The notes beneath the pieces were generated by a model. That model was not told the origin of the DNA and searched no databases. It saw nothing but the letters and a program-made list of their open reading frames with translations. From positions 248,001 through 312,000 of the forward strand of contig CAWFFB010000035.1 of NCBI GenBank assembly GCA_963814975.1: a DNA stretch of 64,000 bases, given 5' to 3'. The stretch's first letter is position 1. Every line of letters begins with the position of its first letter. This stretch comes from CAVUXJ01 sp963814975. GTDB taxonomy: Bacteria > Acidobacteriota > Vicinamibacteria > Vicinamibacterales > CAVVIG01. The position numbers and the translations under genes were made by a program. Shown piece after piece: positions 34,305 through 43,768 of this stretch.

Positions 34305-35137
34305 GAGACGCCGATCAAAATCACGTACCGATAGCATGGATCATCCGCGATTTCGAATCGGCAATCGACGTCTCCGTCAGGCTCGATAACTTCGAGGGGC
34401 CGCTCGACCTGCTGCTGCACCTCATCAGGAAGAACGAGGTCAGCATCTACGACATCCCCATCGCGCTCATCACCGCGCAATACCTCGATACGATTCAGCT
34501 CATGCAGGAGCTCGACCTGGACGTCGCCGGCGAGTACCTGGTGATGGCGGCGACGCTGATTCACATCAAGTCGAAGATGCTGCTGCCGCGGCCGGAAACG
34601 GCGGCCGGCGTGGACGGGCGAGGAGGAGGATCCGCGGGACGCGCTCGTCCGCCGGCTCCTCGAGCATGAGAAATTCAAGGCGGCCGCCGGCCTGCTGCAC
34701 GAGCGCGAGCAGGTGCGCGCCGCGCAGTGGCAGCGTCCCGACGAGCGGGTCGCCGGGATCGCCGGCGAGGACTACGAACCGGAGCTCGAAGTCGATCTGT
34801 TCAGCCTGCTGACGGCCTTTCAAGCCGTGGTCGAGCGCGCGAAGCGTCCGCCCACGCGTGCTGCTGCCTCCCGAACAGATCTCCGATCGAGGTGCGCATC
34901 GCGCAGCTACTGGAGCGGCTGTCGGAAACTCAGGCGTGCGGATTCGAGGAGCTGTTCGCCGACGTCGCGGACCGGAGCGGCCTCATCGTGACGTTTCTTG
35001 CGCTGCTCGAGATGATTCGCCTGAAGCTGGTCCGGGTGTTTCAGTCGGCCAGTTTCGGCCCGATCCGCGTCTACAAACGCCCGCGCCCGGCCGACGCGCC
35101 GGATCCGATCGGCGATCCGGAGGCCCACCGTGGATGA
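34301..35137 (+). CDS. scpA: segregation and condensation protein A (ScpA), three frameshifts
   Basis: Kleisin subunit of the SMC-ScpAB chromosome condensin. The N-terminus has VRLDNFEGPLDLLLHLIRKN and IPIALITAQYLDTI, the SMC-binding kleisin helix; the C-terminal winged helix is IEVRIAQLLERLSETQACGF to RVYKRP. Start GTG 34301 overlaps the trpS stop. The frame changes near 34620 (then EEEDPRDALVRRLLEHEKFK), near 34860 (then VLLPPEQIS) and near 34885 (then IEVRIAQ); each side remains family-like. The three close indels are best explained by sequence error. The stop overlaps the scpB start (ATGA). Confidence 0.85.
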
Positions 35138-35821
35138 GCAAGACCGAGACGGGACCGTCGCAACTGCCGGCCCAGAGTTCCGCAGAGCTGAAGGCGATTG
35201 TCGAGGCGCTGATCTTTGCCTCGCCGGATCCGCTCACGCTGAAGGCGATGTGCAAGCTGCTCGATAGCGAACCGAAGGAGGACGTGCAGGCGGCCCTCGC
35301 GGCGCTGAAGCAGGACTATGAGCGCCCCGGCGGTCTCCAACTCGTGGAGGTGGCGGGCGGCTATCAAATCGTCACCCGGTCCGATCTGCACGAGTGGGTG
35401 CGCCGGCTGTTTCACGAGCGCAGCACACAGAGGCTGACGGTGCAGGGACTCGAAACGCTGGCGGTGATTGCCTACAAGCAGCCGATCACCGCGCTTGAAA
35501 TCGGAGAGATCCGCGGCGTGAATACGTCAGGCGTTCTCAACACGCTGCTCGAGCGGCATCTGATCAAGATCGTGGGCCGCAAACCGGTGGTCGGACGCCC
35601 GTTCATGTACGCGACCACGAAGAGAGTTCCTGATTCGGTTCGGCCTGAACGATCTGAGCGATTTGCCGAGGGTCGAGGACATGGCCGCCGCGCTCGGGCT
35701 CGAGGCGCCAATCCTCGTCGAACAGGCACCGAGCGAAGACATGCTCCCGCTGGAGGAACCAGAGCCGGAGGCGGAGATCGAGGAGCCGTCGACGAATGAG
35801 CCGAGCGGTTCGATTCACTGA
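35134..35821 (+). CDS. scpB: segregation and condensation protein B (ScpB), one frameshift
   Basis: About 229 residues. ScpB is a tandem winged-helix dimer that binds ScpA in the SMC complex. Signatures: LKAIVEALIFASPDPLTL, LQLVEVAGGYQIVTR, LETLAVIAYKQPITALEIG and NTSGVLNTLLERHLIKIVG. The frame changes near 35625 in ACGAAGAGAGTTC; after it the family sequence EFLIRFGLNDLSDLP continues, then an acidic C-terminal tail ends at TGA 35819-35821. Translationally coupled to scpA. Confidence 0.9.
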
Positions 35822-35878
35822 CCGCACGAAACGCTCGGTTGAACGGCGGAGGCTTCGCGCCCGCACTTCCGCGCGCCC

Positions 35879-37191
35879 TCAGCTTGTCGCCAGACTCCCA
35901 GACCGTGCCTGGTTGGCCGTCTCGATCCATCGCCGGCGCATCGGCTTCAGGGCGATCTGCGCCAGAATCGCCGTCGCGAAATTCATCGCGATAATCACGT
36001 CGAAGACTGGAATCCAGGAGCCCGTTGCCTGGTGAAGCATCGCCGCGAGCGGCCCGCCCAGGACCGACCCCATGCCCTGCGCAATATAGAGAAATCCATA
36101 ATTCGAGGTGGCATGTTTAGGACCGTAGGTATCGGTCAGGGTCGCGGGAAACAACGAGAAGATTTCTCCCCAGGCGAACAACACGAGCCCGGAGAGCAAC
36201 ACGAAGGCCACCGGATTCGCGCGATTCAGCAGCCACAGGGTCATCGCCACGCCTTCCAGCGTGAACGCTATCACCATGGTGTTCTCGCGGCCGATGTGAT
36301 CGGACACCCAGCCAAAGAACGGACGCGTCACACCGTTCATCACGCGATCGATGGAGAGGGCCAGCGGCAGCAGCGGCAGTCCGAAGACCAGCAGGTCGGC
36401 AAGCCCAAAATCTCTCGTGAACGCCCCGATCTGTGAGGTGACCATCAATCCGCTCGTCGACATCATGGTCATCATCACGAACATCAGCCAGAAGATCGGC
36501 GTTCTCAGCATCTGCGCCGGGTTGAAGTTTCGTGTGCTTTCCCTCAGCAGCGACCCCGCGCCGATGCGCCCGGAACCGGGCGCCCGCCAGTCTGGATGGG
36601 GACGTCTCAAGCCTTGCGCCGCGAGGAACCCGACCACCGCAAAAATGACGCCGAACTGCAACAGGACACGCTGGTAACCTGATGCTCGCATCATCGCCGC
36701 GATCGGAAACGTCGTCAGGATCGCGCCAACCCCGTAGCCTGCGGCGACGAGGCCGGTTGCCAGACCGCGCTTGTCCGGAAACCACTGCACCATGTGTCCT
36801 ACCACCCCGATGTAGATGATTCCGGTTCCGATTCCACCGAGCAGCCCGTAGGTGAGGTAGAGGGCCGTCACCGTCGTCGCCTTGGCCGCGAGGATCCAGC
36901 TCAGGCCGGTGAAGAGCGCTCCGATCGACAGCAGCAGACGCGGACCGAACTTGTCGACCAGAAGCCCCTGCGCAGGTGAAAGAAACGTCTGCACGACGAT
37001 CAGAATGGAAAACGTGATCTGGATGCTCGTCAGACTGGTCCCGAAGGTAGCCATCATCGGCTGCGTGAAGAGCGCCCACACGTACTGGGGGCTCGAAATC
37101 ACGATCATGCAGACCAAGCCGCAGAGGAGCTGAAGCCATCGATTGTGGCGCGGCGCGGCATGACGGAAGAGGAAGCCGGCGAGTCTGTCAT
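35879..37191 (-). CDS. MFS transporter, oxalate/formate antiporter-like; N-terminal frameshift likely
   Basis: About 435-residue 12-helix permease, close paralogue of the one at 12165-13484. Shared blocks are RWLQLLCGLVCMIVIS at the first helix, DKFGPRLLLSIGALF and FFGWVSDHIGRENTM. The open frame begins at TTG 37117, but the homologous N-terminus (NRWLQLLCG) extends upstream of it, and the only good ATG (37191, MTDSPASSSVMPRR) is in another frame, so an indel near 37145-37155 is inferred. It follows the gamma-glutamyltransferase homologue by 31 bp on the same strand, indicating an operon: an intracellular amidohydrolase and a small-carboxylate transporter. Confidence 0.78.
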
Positions 37192-37222
37192 GTGGGTTCC
37201 AGTTCCCCGCTTACCGGTCAGG

Positions 37223-38890
37223 TCAATACGGGAACGGTTCGGGAATCGCTGCTCCGTCTTTCCGGGGATCCGAGCCGCCATAGTTCACGCCCGCGGCGTC
37301 ATCGCGCATGACGCTCTGGCCGCCACCCACCATGCTCGAAAAGGCTCCCTGCAGCTTGATGTCGTGCCCCTTTTGCTCGAGGCCGGCACGGACCCCCTGT
37401 GGAATTCGGTTTTCCATCAGCACGTCGCATCCCGTGAACGTGATCTTGGTGAAGCGGGCTGCTTCGAGCGCAGCCTGGATATTGAGGCCGTGGTCAACGA
37501 CATTGGAGACGAACTGCGCATGCGCCTGTGACTGGTTCCAGCCGCCCATGATGCCGAAGGCGATGCGAACGTCCCCCCGACTCATGAAGCCCGGAATGAT
37601 GGTGTGCAAAGGCCGCTTCCGAGGCGCCAGCGCGTTCGGATGGGTCGGATCCAGCGTGAAGAGCCCGCCGCGGCTTTGTAACGCGAAGCCAGTTCCTTCT
37701 GGCACCAGACCCGATCCGAAGGGTCCGAAGACGCTTTGGATGAGCGACACCATGTTGCCGTCCCGATCAACCACGCAGAGATAGGTCGTGTCGCCGGCGT
37801 GGGTCGGAACGGGGCCCGCAGGCACTCGGGATTGGCCCGGTCGAGGTCGATCAGTGTCGCCCGGTCTCGCGCGTACACCTTCGAGAGCATGCCGGCGACC
37901 GGGAGCTCGGCAAACCGCGGATCCGAGACGTGCCGGATCAAGTCGGCGTAAGCCAGCTTTTTCGTTTCGATCAGCGCGTGCAGCGCTTCGACCGAATTGT
38001 GTCCATAGGCGTGAACCGGAAACTGCTCCAGCATGTTCAGCATCATGAGGGCCGCGATGCCTTGACCGTTCGGCGGCAGTTCGTAGACGTCCCAACCGCG
38101 ATACCTCGTCGATATGGGATTCACATCTTCCGCCGTGTACTCCGCAAGATCGGCCGCCGCAATGGTGCCGCCGTGCGCGGCGGAACAGTCCAGCAGACGC
38201 CGAGCGACCGCGCCGCGATAAAACGCGTCGCTCCCGCCGTCGGAGATTTCTCGGTAGGTCCAACCCAAATGCGGGTTCCTGAACACTTCCCCGGCTCTGG
38301 GCGCGCGGCCGGCCCGAAGGAATGTCTGAGCGGCGTTCGCGTCGCGATCGCAACACCTCTTCGCTTGCCGCCCATTCATCCGCAACGATCTCCGAGACCG
38401 GGAATCCCTCGTCGGCGACGGCAATCGCGCTCGACAAGACGTCCGCGAATGACTTCCGTCCAAATCGATCCAGCAGCAGCGACCAGCCGGCGACGGCGCC
38501 AGGAATCGTGACCGAGTGGATGCCGCTTTGCGGCATGCTCGTCAATCCCGAGCTCCGCAGAAACTCGAGCGACAATCCCGCGGGCGCCCACCCGCTGGCA
38601 TTCACACCATGAAGCTGCCCGGTCTTCTGCTCATGAACGATCGCAAACAGGTCGCCGCCGACGCCATTCATCATCGGAGACACGGCGCCCATCACGGCAT
38701 TCGCGGCGATTGCGGCGTCGACCGCGTGCCCTCCGCGCGCGAGGATCGTCGCTCCTGCCTGCGACGCCAGGGGATGCTCGCTGGCGACGATGCCGCGCGA
38801 GGACATGACCATCGAGCGGGCTTGCGATCGATCGATGTGCGCGCGAACGTAGTCAACGGTCTTCGATTCGCCTGCAGCTCCCGATTGCAT
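37223..38890 (-). CDS. gamma-glutamyltransferase-family Ntn hydrolase, no signal peptide, two frameshifts
   Basis: About 555 residues. Family blocks are ASEHPLASQAGATILARGG, NGVGGDLFAIVHE, the self-cleavage site AGDTTYLCVVDRDGN with a predicted nucleophilic Thr, and RKRPLHTIIPGFMSRGD. The N-terminus MQSGAAGESKTVDY is not a signal peptide, so the enzyme should be cytoplasmic, unlike its paralogue at 3121. ATG 38890 has GGAGAGAG upstream. Frame changes occur near 38345 (then AQTFLRAGRAPRAGEVF) and near 37815 (then THAGDTTYL). Next to an OxlT-like transporter, an oxamate-type amidohydrolase role is conceivable but unproven. Confidence 0.78.
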   Translation of the reverse strand: MQSGAAGESKTVDYVRAHIDRSQARSMVMSSRGIVASEHPLASQAGATILARGGHAVDAAIAANAVMGAVSPMMNGVGGDLFAIVHEQKTGQLHGVNASGWAPAGLSLEFLRSSGLTSMPQSGIHSVTIPGAVAGWSLLLDRFGRKSFADVLSSAIAVADEGFPVSEIVADEWAASEEVLRSRRERRSDIPSGRPRAQSRGSVQEPAFGLDLPRNLRRRERRVLSRRGRSASAGLFRRARRHHCGGRSCGVHGGRCESHIDEVSRLGRLRTAAERSRHRGPHDAEHAGAVSGSRLWTQFGRSAARADRNEKAGLRRLDPARLGSAVCRAPGRRHALEGVRARPGDTDRPRPGQSRVPAGPVPTHAGDTTYLCVVDRDGNMVSLIQSVFGPFGSGLVPEGTGFALQSRGGLFTLDPTHPNALAPRKRPLHTIIPGFMSRGDVRIAFGIMGGWNQSQAHAQFVSNVVDHGLNIQAALEAARFTKITFTGCDVLMENRIPQGVRAGLEQKGHDIKLQGAFSSMVGGGQSVMRDDAAGVNYGGSDPRKDGAAIPEPFPY

Positions 38891-39023
38891 CTCTCTCCTC
38901 GATCCTCCACCAGGAGAATACCCGAATGTCGTGGGCAAATTGGCTCGGCCGGCTACAGTCGGTCGTTTTCTCCGACCTGCGCGCTTTCGGCACCCGGGCG
39001 CCGCTAACGCGGCCAGATTCCCT

Positions 39024-39764
39024 TCAGCGCTCTGTGGCCGCCGCGCGCAGCTTCTTCACCTCGTCGGCGGTCAGTTCCCGCCAGTGACCGACCTTCAGCC
39101 GCGAATCGCGAATCGGCCCGATCGCAACGCGCTTCAGATGATCGACCGGATGGCCGATCGCCTCGCACATCTTCCGCACCTGACGGTTGCGCCCCTCGCG
39201 CAGGGTAATGAGCAGCGTGGCTCGGGGTCCGCTGTCGCGCCCGGACCGGCTTGCGCCCAGCTGCACGATCGCCTCCGCCGGTTGGGTCCTGCGTCCGTCG
39301 ATGACGATTCCCCGCGCCAGGCGGCGCAGGTCGTGATCGTCTGGCACTCCCAGCACGCGCGCCTCGTACACTCTGGGGACCCCGTGGCTCGGGTGCGTGA
39401 GGCGGGCGGCCAGATCGCCGTCGTTGGTCAGCAGCAGCAGTCCTTCGGAATCGAAGTCGAGGCGGCCGACGGGATAGATGTACTCCCTGACGCCGACGAG
39501 ATCGATGACCGTCGGTCGCTTCTGCGGATCGGAGCGCGTCGTGACATAGCCGCGCGGCTTGTTCAACAGCAGATACCGGTGATGTTCCGCGAGCTTGATG
39601 CGCCGGCCGTCCACGCGGATGTCGTCTCGCGCCGGGTCCGCCTTCGTGCCGAGCTCGCGAATCGTCGCGCCGTTGACCGTCACCCGTCCCTCGATCATCA
39701 GCCGTTCGGATGCGCGCCGCGACGCCACGCCGGCCTGCGAGAGAAGTTTCTGCAGCCGTTCCAC
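39024..39764 (-). CDS. rluB: 23S/16S rRNA pseudouridine synthase of the RsuA/RluB family
   Basis: 246-residue RNA pseudouridine synthase. An S4 RNA-binding domain (RLQKLLSQAGVASRRASERL to about residue 60) precedes the catalytic domain with YLLLNKPRGYVTTRSDP, the catalytic loop PVGRLDFDSEGLLLLTNDG (Asp) and EGRNRQVRKMCEAIGHPV. The start GTG 39764, with GGTGAG 5 bases before it, fits better than the long upstream frame, which reads through repeat DNA. Gene order scpAB-rluB-cmk-rpsA is common elsewhere; here an MFS/GGT pair separates it from scpB and it is inverted relative to cmk. Confidence 0.9.
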   Translation of the reverse strand: MERLQKLLSQAGVASRRASERLMIEGRVTVNGATIRELGTKADPARDDIRVDGRRIKLAEHHRYLLLNKPRGYVTTRSDPQKRPTVIDLVGVREYIYPVGRLDFDSEGLLLLTNDGDLAARLTHPSHGVPRVYEARVLGVPDDHDLRRLARGIVIDGRRTQPAEAIVQLGASRSGRDSGPRATLLITLREGRNRQVRKMCEAIGHPVDHLKRVAIGPIRDSRLKVGHWRELTADEVKKLRAAATER

Positions 39765-39830
39765 GGATCTCACCACGAAGACATGAAGATCACGAAGACC
39801 ACTATAGGTTACACTCACCCGACAACTGCA

Positions 39831-39924
39831 TTTCAGATTGCAGACTGCAGATTGCAGAGTGAATTTCAGGTTGACTGCGCAATCTGCAACAAATCTGAAA
39901 TCTGCAATCTGAAAATCTGCAATG
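39831..39924. repeat. intergenic heptamer-word array (AATCTGC/GCAGATT class) before cmk
   Basis: Left part TTTCAGATTGCAGACTGCAG has period 7 (CAGATTG CAGACTG CAGATTG CAGAGTG). The right part AATCTGAAATCTGCAATCTG continues to the base just before the cmk start codon and is complementary to the left part. It occupies the position of the cmk ribosome site. Confidence 0.7.
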
Positions 39925-39926
39925 CC

Positions 39927-40592
39927 ATGCGTAAGCTGATCATTGCTATCGACGGCCCCTCGGGCGCTGGCAAGGGGACGGTGGCGCGCGCGATTGCCGC
40001 CACGCTGGGGTACCGGCACGTCGACAGCGGCGCCATGTATCGTGCGGTGGCGTGGAAGGCCCTTCGCGGCAAGGTTGCGCTCGACGATGAAGAGTCGGTC
40101 GCGAAGGTTGCCGATCGCTCGCGGATTGAGGTGACTGACGCGGGCGTCACCGTCGACGGAGAGGTCGTCACGCGCGAGATACGGACGCCGGCGATCGATC
40201 AGGCTGCGGCGTCGGTCGCGCGGCTGCCGCAGGTGCGGGCCATTCTCGTCGCGCGGCAGCGGGCGCTCGGCAAAGGGGGCGGCATCGTCATGGAGGGTCG
40301 GGACATCGGCACCGTCGTATTCCCCGGCGCCGAGGTGAAGATCTATCTCGACGCGTCAGCCCAGGAACGAGCCCGGCGCCGGGCCAGCGATCCGGCGCAT
40401 ACGGGCGTCCCCGCGGCGGTCTCGGAAGTGGCCACGCTCCTCACCGAGCGCGACCGCCTGGATTCGACCCGGCCTACCTCGCCCCTCTACGCGGCCCCCG
40501 ACGCCGTCGAGGTCGACACAACCGGGAAAACGATCGGGGAGGTCGTGGCGGAGGTAATGCGGGTCATAGAAAATCTGAAACCTGAAATCTGA
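39927..40592 (+). CDS. cmk: cytidylate kinase
   Basis: 221-residue (d)CMP kinase, making CDP for RNA, DNA and phospholipid precursors. The P-loop is IIAIDGPSGAGKGTVARAIA; HVDSGAMYRAVAWKAL, VMEGRDIGTVVFPGAEVKIY and RRRASDPAHTGVP are family markers, with the lid region TERDRLDSTR. The ATG at 39927 directly follows a heptamer-word array with no recognisable ribosome site. The C-terminal residues ENLKPEI and the stop are encoded by another heptamer-word element (GAAAATCTGAAACCTGAAATCTGA), so the gene is bracketed by these repeats. Confidence 0.93.
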   Translation: MRKLIIAIDGPSGAGKGTVARAIAATLGYRHVDSGAMYRAVAWKALRGKVALDDEESVAKVADRSRIEVTDAGVTVDGEVVTREIRTPAIDQAAASVARLPQVRAILVARQRALGKGGGIVMEGRDIGTVVFPGAEVKIYLDASAQERARRRASDPAHTGVPAAVSEVATLLTERDRLDSTRPTSPLYAAPDAVEVDTTGKTIGEVVAEVMRVIENLKPEI

Positions 40593-40635
40593 AGTGTGAG
40601 GTCTTGAGATTTCAGACTTGAGACTTCAGACTTTT
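40569..40635. repeat. heptamer-word hairpin overlapping the cmk 3' end
   Basis: AAATCTGAAACCTGAAATCT, GAAGTGTGAGGTCTTGAGAT and TTCAGACTTGAGACTTCAGA: AAATCTG/AAGTCTC words in both orientations, able to pair as ATCTGAAGTGTGAGGTCTTG against AGACTTGAGACTTCAGA-type sequence. It supplies the last 8 codons of cmk, including the stop. Confidence 0.65.
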
Positions 40636-40644
40636 CTGGTCGAC

Positions 40645-41291
40645 TTACTTCCGGCTCTTGTAGTCCTCAGAGGAGGCCGGGTCCAACTCCCAGCGGTGTT
40701 TGTCCCGTTCAGTGACCTTGTCGCTCGCGCGCAGTTCTTCATTGTCCTGATATTCCACCCCCAGCGCTTTGCCGATGTCGTCCACGATGTCCTGATCCGG
40801 GGTGGGATTGTCGCCGCCCGGCGTCTCGTCGCCGCTGAAGTAGGCGTTTTCGAGATCGACGTCCACATCGCCCGCCGTGATGGCGTCCGACATGCCCGCG
40901 TGCTCCAGGCGGCGCTCGGCAAGCTCTGCCCGCCCGGTGCGCGCGGCCGATCCGTGGCGATCCATGTCGAGCGACGAGGGCGGGGTCGGCACCACCTCGT
41001 CGATGGTCCGCCGCGCGCGGTCGAGCCGTGGCGCTTTCCGCACCGCGCCGGCCACCTTGGACGCCCGGGGCGCGGTCCGCTGCGTCGCTTTCGCGCGCGG
41101 ACGGCTTGCGGGCCGCGTGGTTCCGGGCCGCTTGCTTGCGCGGCGCCTGCTTGCGCGCAGCGGTCGCGCGACGGGGGGATCGGGCCGGCCGCTTGACCGC
41201 GCGTCTGGCTGAGCGATTTCGCTCTGGCTGAGGCCGATTTCGCTGCGGGTTTCGCCTTCCTGGCGCGCCGTCGCGCCTTGCGCTTGGCCAT
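40645..41291 (-). CDS. DUF6335 family protein with histone-H1-like basic N-terminus, two frameshifts
   Basis: About 215 residues. The start MAKRKARRRARKAKPAAK continues as a Lys/Arg/Ala/Pro-rich tail of about 80 residues, like bacterial H1-type DNA-binding tails. The C-terminal part (MDRHGSAARTGRAELAERRL, SGDETPGGDNPTPDQDIVDD, LGVEYQDNEELRASDK) is a DUF6335 domain. The reading frame changes twice, near 41215 and near 41060, both within the simple GC-rich repeats of the tail. Domain function is unknown; association with nucleoid or stress in soil bacteria is only a guess. It lies on the strand opposite to cmk and rpsA. Confidence 0.65.
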
Positions 41292-41490
41292 CTGATCAGT
41301 CCTTTCAAATCTTGACAGCATAGCGATAAGTGTCGTACTCTCTGTTGCTTATCGGCAATCAGCGAACCCGGTTCGTGCTGTCTGTTTTCCGTCCGACCCC
41401 ACAGACCGCCCGCTGATCCGATCGTGCGGGCGCCCCGGTCCCGCCATCACCCCCTGGCAACCGATCGCAATCGAGGAGGACGCGCAAGGC

Positions 41491-43314
41491 ATGGCGAATG
41501 TAGAAGACGAGCACACTTCCGCTACCGGCAGGGGGGCGGGGACGCTGGACCGTGACGACCGGCCGGAACGGCCCGAGCGGCCGGATCGCGGCAGCCTGAA
41601 AGTCCGGCCACGTGAAGACGATGAACAAATCGATCCCACCGAGTACGCCCAGCTGCTGGACGTCTACGATAACAGCTTCCGAAACATCGCGGAAGGCGAA
41701 GTTGTCAAGGGAACCGTCCTCAAGGTGACCGCCTCGGAAGTGATCGTCGACGTCGGCTACAAGTCGGAAGGCATCATCCCGATCAGCGAGTTCCTCGACG
41801 AGCGCGGCCAGGTGTCGGTCGAGGCCGGCGATCTCGTCGATGTGCTGCTCGAGCGCACCGAGGACCGGGAAGGCTACGTGGTCCTCTCGCGCGAAAAAGC
41901 CGAGAAGATGAAGATCTGGGACGAAGTCGAAAAGGCCTATGCGGAACGCAAGGTCGTGATCGGCCGCGTCATCGAGCGAATCAAGGGCGGGCTCGCCGTC
42001 GACATCGGCGTGCGCGCATTCCTTCCCGGTTCGCAGATCGACGTGCGTCCCGTACGGAATCTGGATGCGCTGCGCGGGCAGGAGCTCCGCATGCGCGTGA
42101 TCAAGGTGAACAAGAAGCGCGGCAACATCGTGCTCTCGCGCAAGGCGCTGCTCGAGGAAGAGAACGCCGAGAAGAAGAAGCACACGCTCGGCGCGCTGGC
42201 CGAGGGCAAGGTCCTCAAGGGCGTCGTGAAGAACATCACCGATTACGGCGCGTTCATCGATCTCGGCGGGATCGACGGGTTGCTGCACATCACCGACATG
42301 TCGTGGGGCCGCGTCGGCCACCCCTCGGAGCTGTTCAAGGTGAACGACGAGATCGAGGTGATCGTGCTCAAGTACGATCCGGCGACCGAACGCGTCTCGC
42401 TCGGGCACAAACAGCTCATCACCGACCCGTGGGCGAACGTGATGGAGCGCTATCCGGTCGGCGCCCGCGCCGGCGGGAAGGTCGTCAGCCTGACTGACTA
42501 CGGCGCGTTCGTCGAGCTCGAGTCCGGCGTCGAAGGGCTGATCCACGTGTCCGAGATGTCGTGGAGCAAGCGTGTCAAGCACCCGTCGAAGATTCTCAAC
42601 GTCGGCGACACGGTCGACGCGATGGTGCTCGGCGTGGACCCGACCGCGCGGCGCATCTCGCTCGGCCTCAAGCAGGTCGAGAGCAATCCCTGGCACAACC
42701 TGGCTGATCAGTATCCGGTCGGCTCGAAGATTCAGGGCAAGGTGCGGAACCTCACCGAGTTCGGCGCCTTCGTCGAAGTGGAAGAGGACATCGACGGCCT
42801 GATCCACATCTCCGACATGTCGTGGAGCAAGCGGATCAAGCATCCGTCCGAAGTCCTGAAGAAGGGCGACGTCGTCGAGGCGATGGTGCTGAACATCGAC
42901 GCCGAGAACCAGCGGCTGTCGCTCGGCTTGAAACAGCTCGCCACCGACATCTGGGACGACTTCTTCACTCGCCATCACGTGGGCGACACCATCGAGGGCA
43001 AGGTGGTGCGGATGACGAACTTCGGCGCATTCGTCGAGCTCGACGAGGGCATCGAGGGCCTGATTCACGTCTCCGAGTTCGACGAATCGCGCCAGGCCGC
43101 CAAGGGGGGAAAAGACGAGAAGATCGAGCTGACGGTGGGCGAAAGCTACCAGATGAAGATCATCAAGCTCGCCCCCGAGGAGCGGAAGATCGGCCTGTCC
43201 ATTCGCGCGCTCAAATCCGACGACTACCGCGCCGACTGGGAGACGTACCAGGAAAGCAGCGGCGACGGCACGACCACGTTGGGCGATCATTTTCGGAATC
43301 GGCAGGAACAGTAG
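41491..43314 (+). CDS. rpsA: 30S ribosomal protein S1
   Basis: 607 residues with six S1 RNA-binding domains: KGTVLKVTASEVIVDVGYKS, GRVIERIKGGLAVDIGVRAF, GVVKNITDYGAFIDLGGIDG, GKVVSLTDYGAFVELESGVE, GKVRNLTEFGAFVEVEEDID and GKVVRMTNFGAFVELDEGIE. S1 brings mRNA to the 30S subunit, which matters where Shine-Dalgarno sequences are weak, as before several genes here. An acidic/basic 50-residue N-terminal extension precedes domain 1. GAGGAGG lies upstream of the ATG. The cmk-rpsA-HU/IHF order is widely conserved. Confidence 0.95.
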   Translation: MANVEDEHTSATGRGAGTLDRDDRPERPERPDRGSLKVRPREDDEQIDPTEYAQLLDVYDNSFRNIAEGEVVKGTVLKVTASEVIVDVGYKSEGIIPISEFLDERGQVSVEAGDLVDVLLERTEDREGYVVLSREKAEKMKIWDEVEKAYAERKVVIGRVIERIKGGLAVDIGVRAFLPGSQIDVRPVRNLDALRGQELRMRVIKVNKKRGNIVLSRKALLEEENAEKKKHTLGALAEGKVLKGVVKNITDYGAFIDLGGIDGLLHITDMSWGRVGHPSELFKVNDEIEVIVLKYDPATERVSLGHKQLITDPWANVMERYPVGARAGGKVVSLTDYGAFVELESGVEGLIHVSEMSWSKRVKHPSKILNVGDTVDAMVLGVDPTARRISLGLKQVESNPWHNLADQYPVGSKIQGKVRNLTEFGAFVEVEEDIDGLIHISDMSWSKRIKHPSEVLKKGDVVEAMVLNIDAENQRLSLGLKQLATDIWDDFFTRHHVGDTIEGKVVRMTNFGAFVELDEGIEGLIHVSEFDESRQAAKGGKDEKIELTVGESYQMKIIKLAPEERKIGLSIRALKSDDYRADWETYQESSGDGTTTLGDHFRNRQEQ

Positions 43315-43411
43315 AGGCGCAGGAACGGCTCGAGACCGGGGGCAGGCGGCGATCAACCAGGGCGCCGACCCCCGGCCCTGATCCGGGAGCCTCGGTTTCC
43401 GACGAAGGAAT

Positions 43412-43753
43412 ATGGCCATGACCACTGGCGGCAGCATGACGAAAGCCGAGCTCGTCGAGGAAGTGTCGCGGGTGTCGGATCTGACGAAGAAGCACTCAGA
43501 GGTCATCGTCGACACGGTGTTCAAGAGCATCATCGACGCGCTGCACCGCGGCGAGAAAATCGAGTTGCGGGGGTTCGGGAGCTTCCGGCTGCGCAAGCGC
43601 GAGCCCCGCAAGGGTCGGAACCCCAAGACGGGCGACAAGGTGGATGTGCCGCCGAAGAAGGTGCCGTACTTCAAGCCCGGCAAAGAGCTGAAAGAGCTGA
43701 TCAACCGCGAGTCCGGAGTCGCTTCGCCCAACCGTCGGTGCCGCCCGACGTGA
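43412..43753 (+). CDS. HU/IHF-family DNA-binding protein
   Basis: Up to 113 residues, a histone-like DNA-bending protein. The core is MTKAELVEEVSRVSDLTKKH, KIELRGFGSFRLRKREPRKG, RNPKTGDKVDVPPKKVPYFK and PGKELKELIN. The beta-arm tip RNPKTG and the Pro that intercalates in DNA are present. The position after rpsA matches ihfB in many genomes, but HU and IHF are hard to separate by sequence. ATG 43412 has GAAGGA upstream; the core could also start at 43436. A ~17-residue tail after ELIN is unusual. Confidence 0.88.
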   Translation: MAMTTGGSMTKAELVEEVSRVSDLTKKHSEVIVDTVFKSIIDALHRGEKIELRGFGSFRLRKREPRKGRNPKTGDKVDVPPKKVPYFKPGKELKELINRESGVASPNRRCRPT

Positions 43754-43768
43754 TCGCCGTTTAGGGAC

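Noticed and set aside
34200..34890. Programmed ribosomal frameshifting in trpS or scpA
   Set aside because: No slippery heptamer such as A AAA AAG with a following structure is seen, and several shifts of mixed direction lie close together, which fits sequencing error better.
35803..35850. T-loop-like GGTTCGATTC sequence suggesting a tRNA
   Set aside because: It is the end of scpB (PSGSIH-stop), and no acceptor stem, anticodon arm or CCA end can be formed around it.
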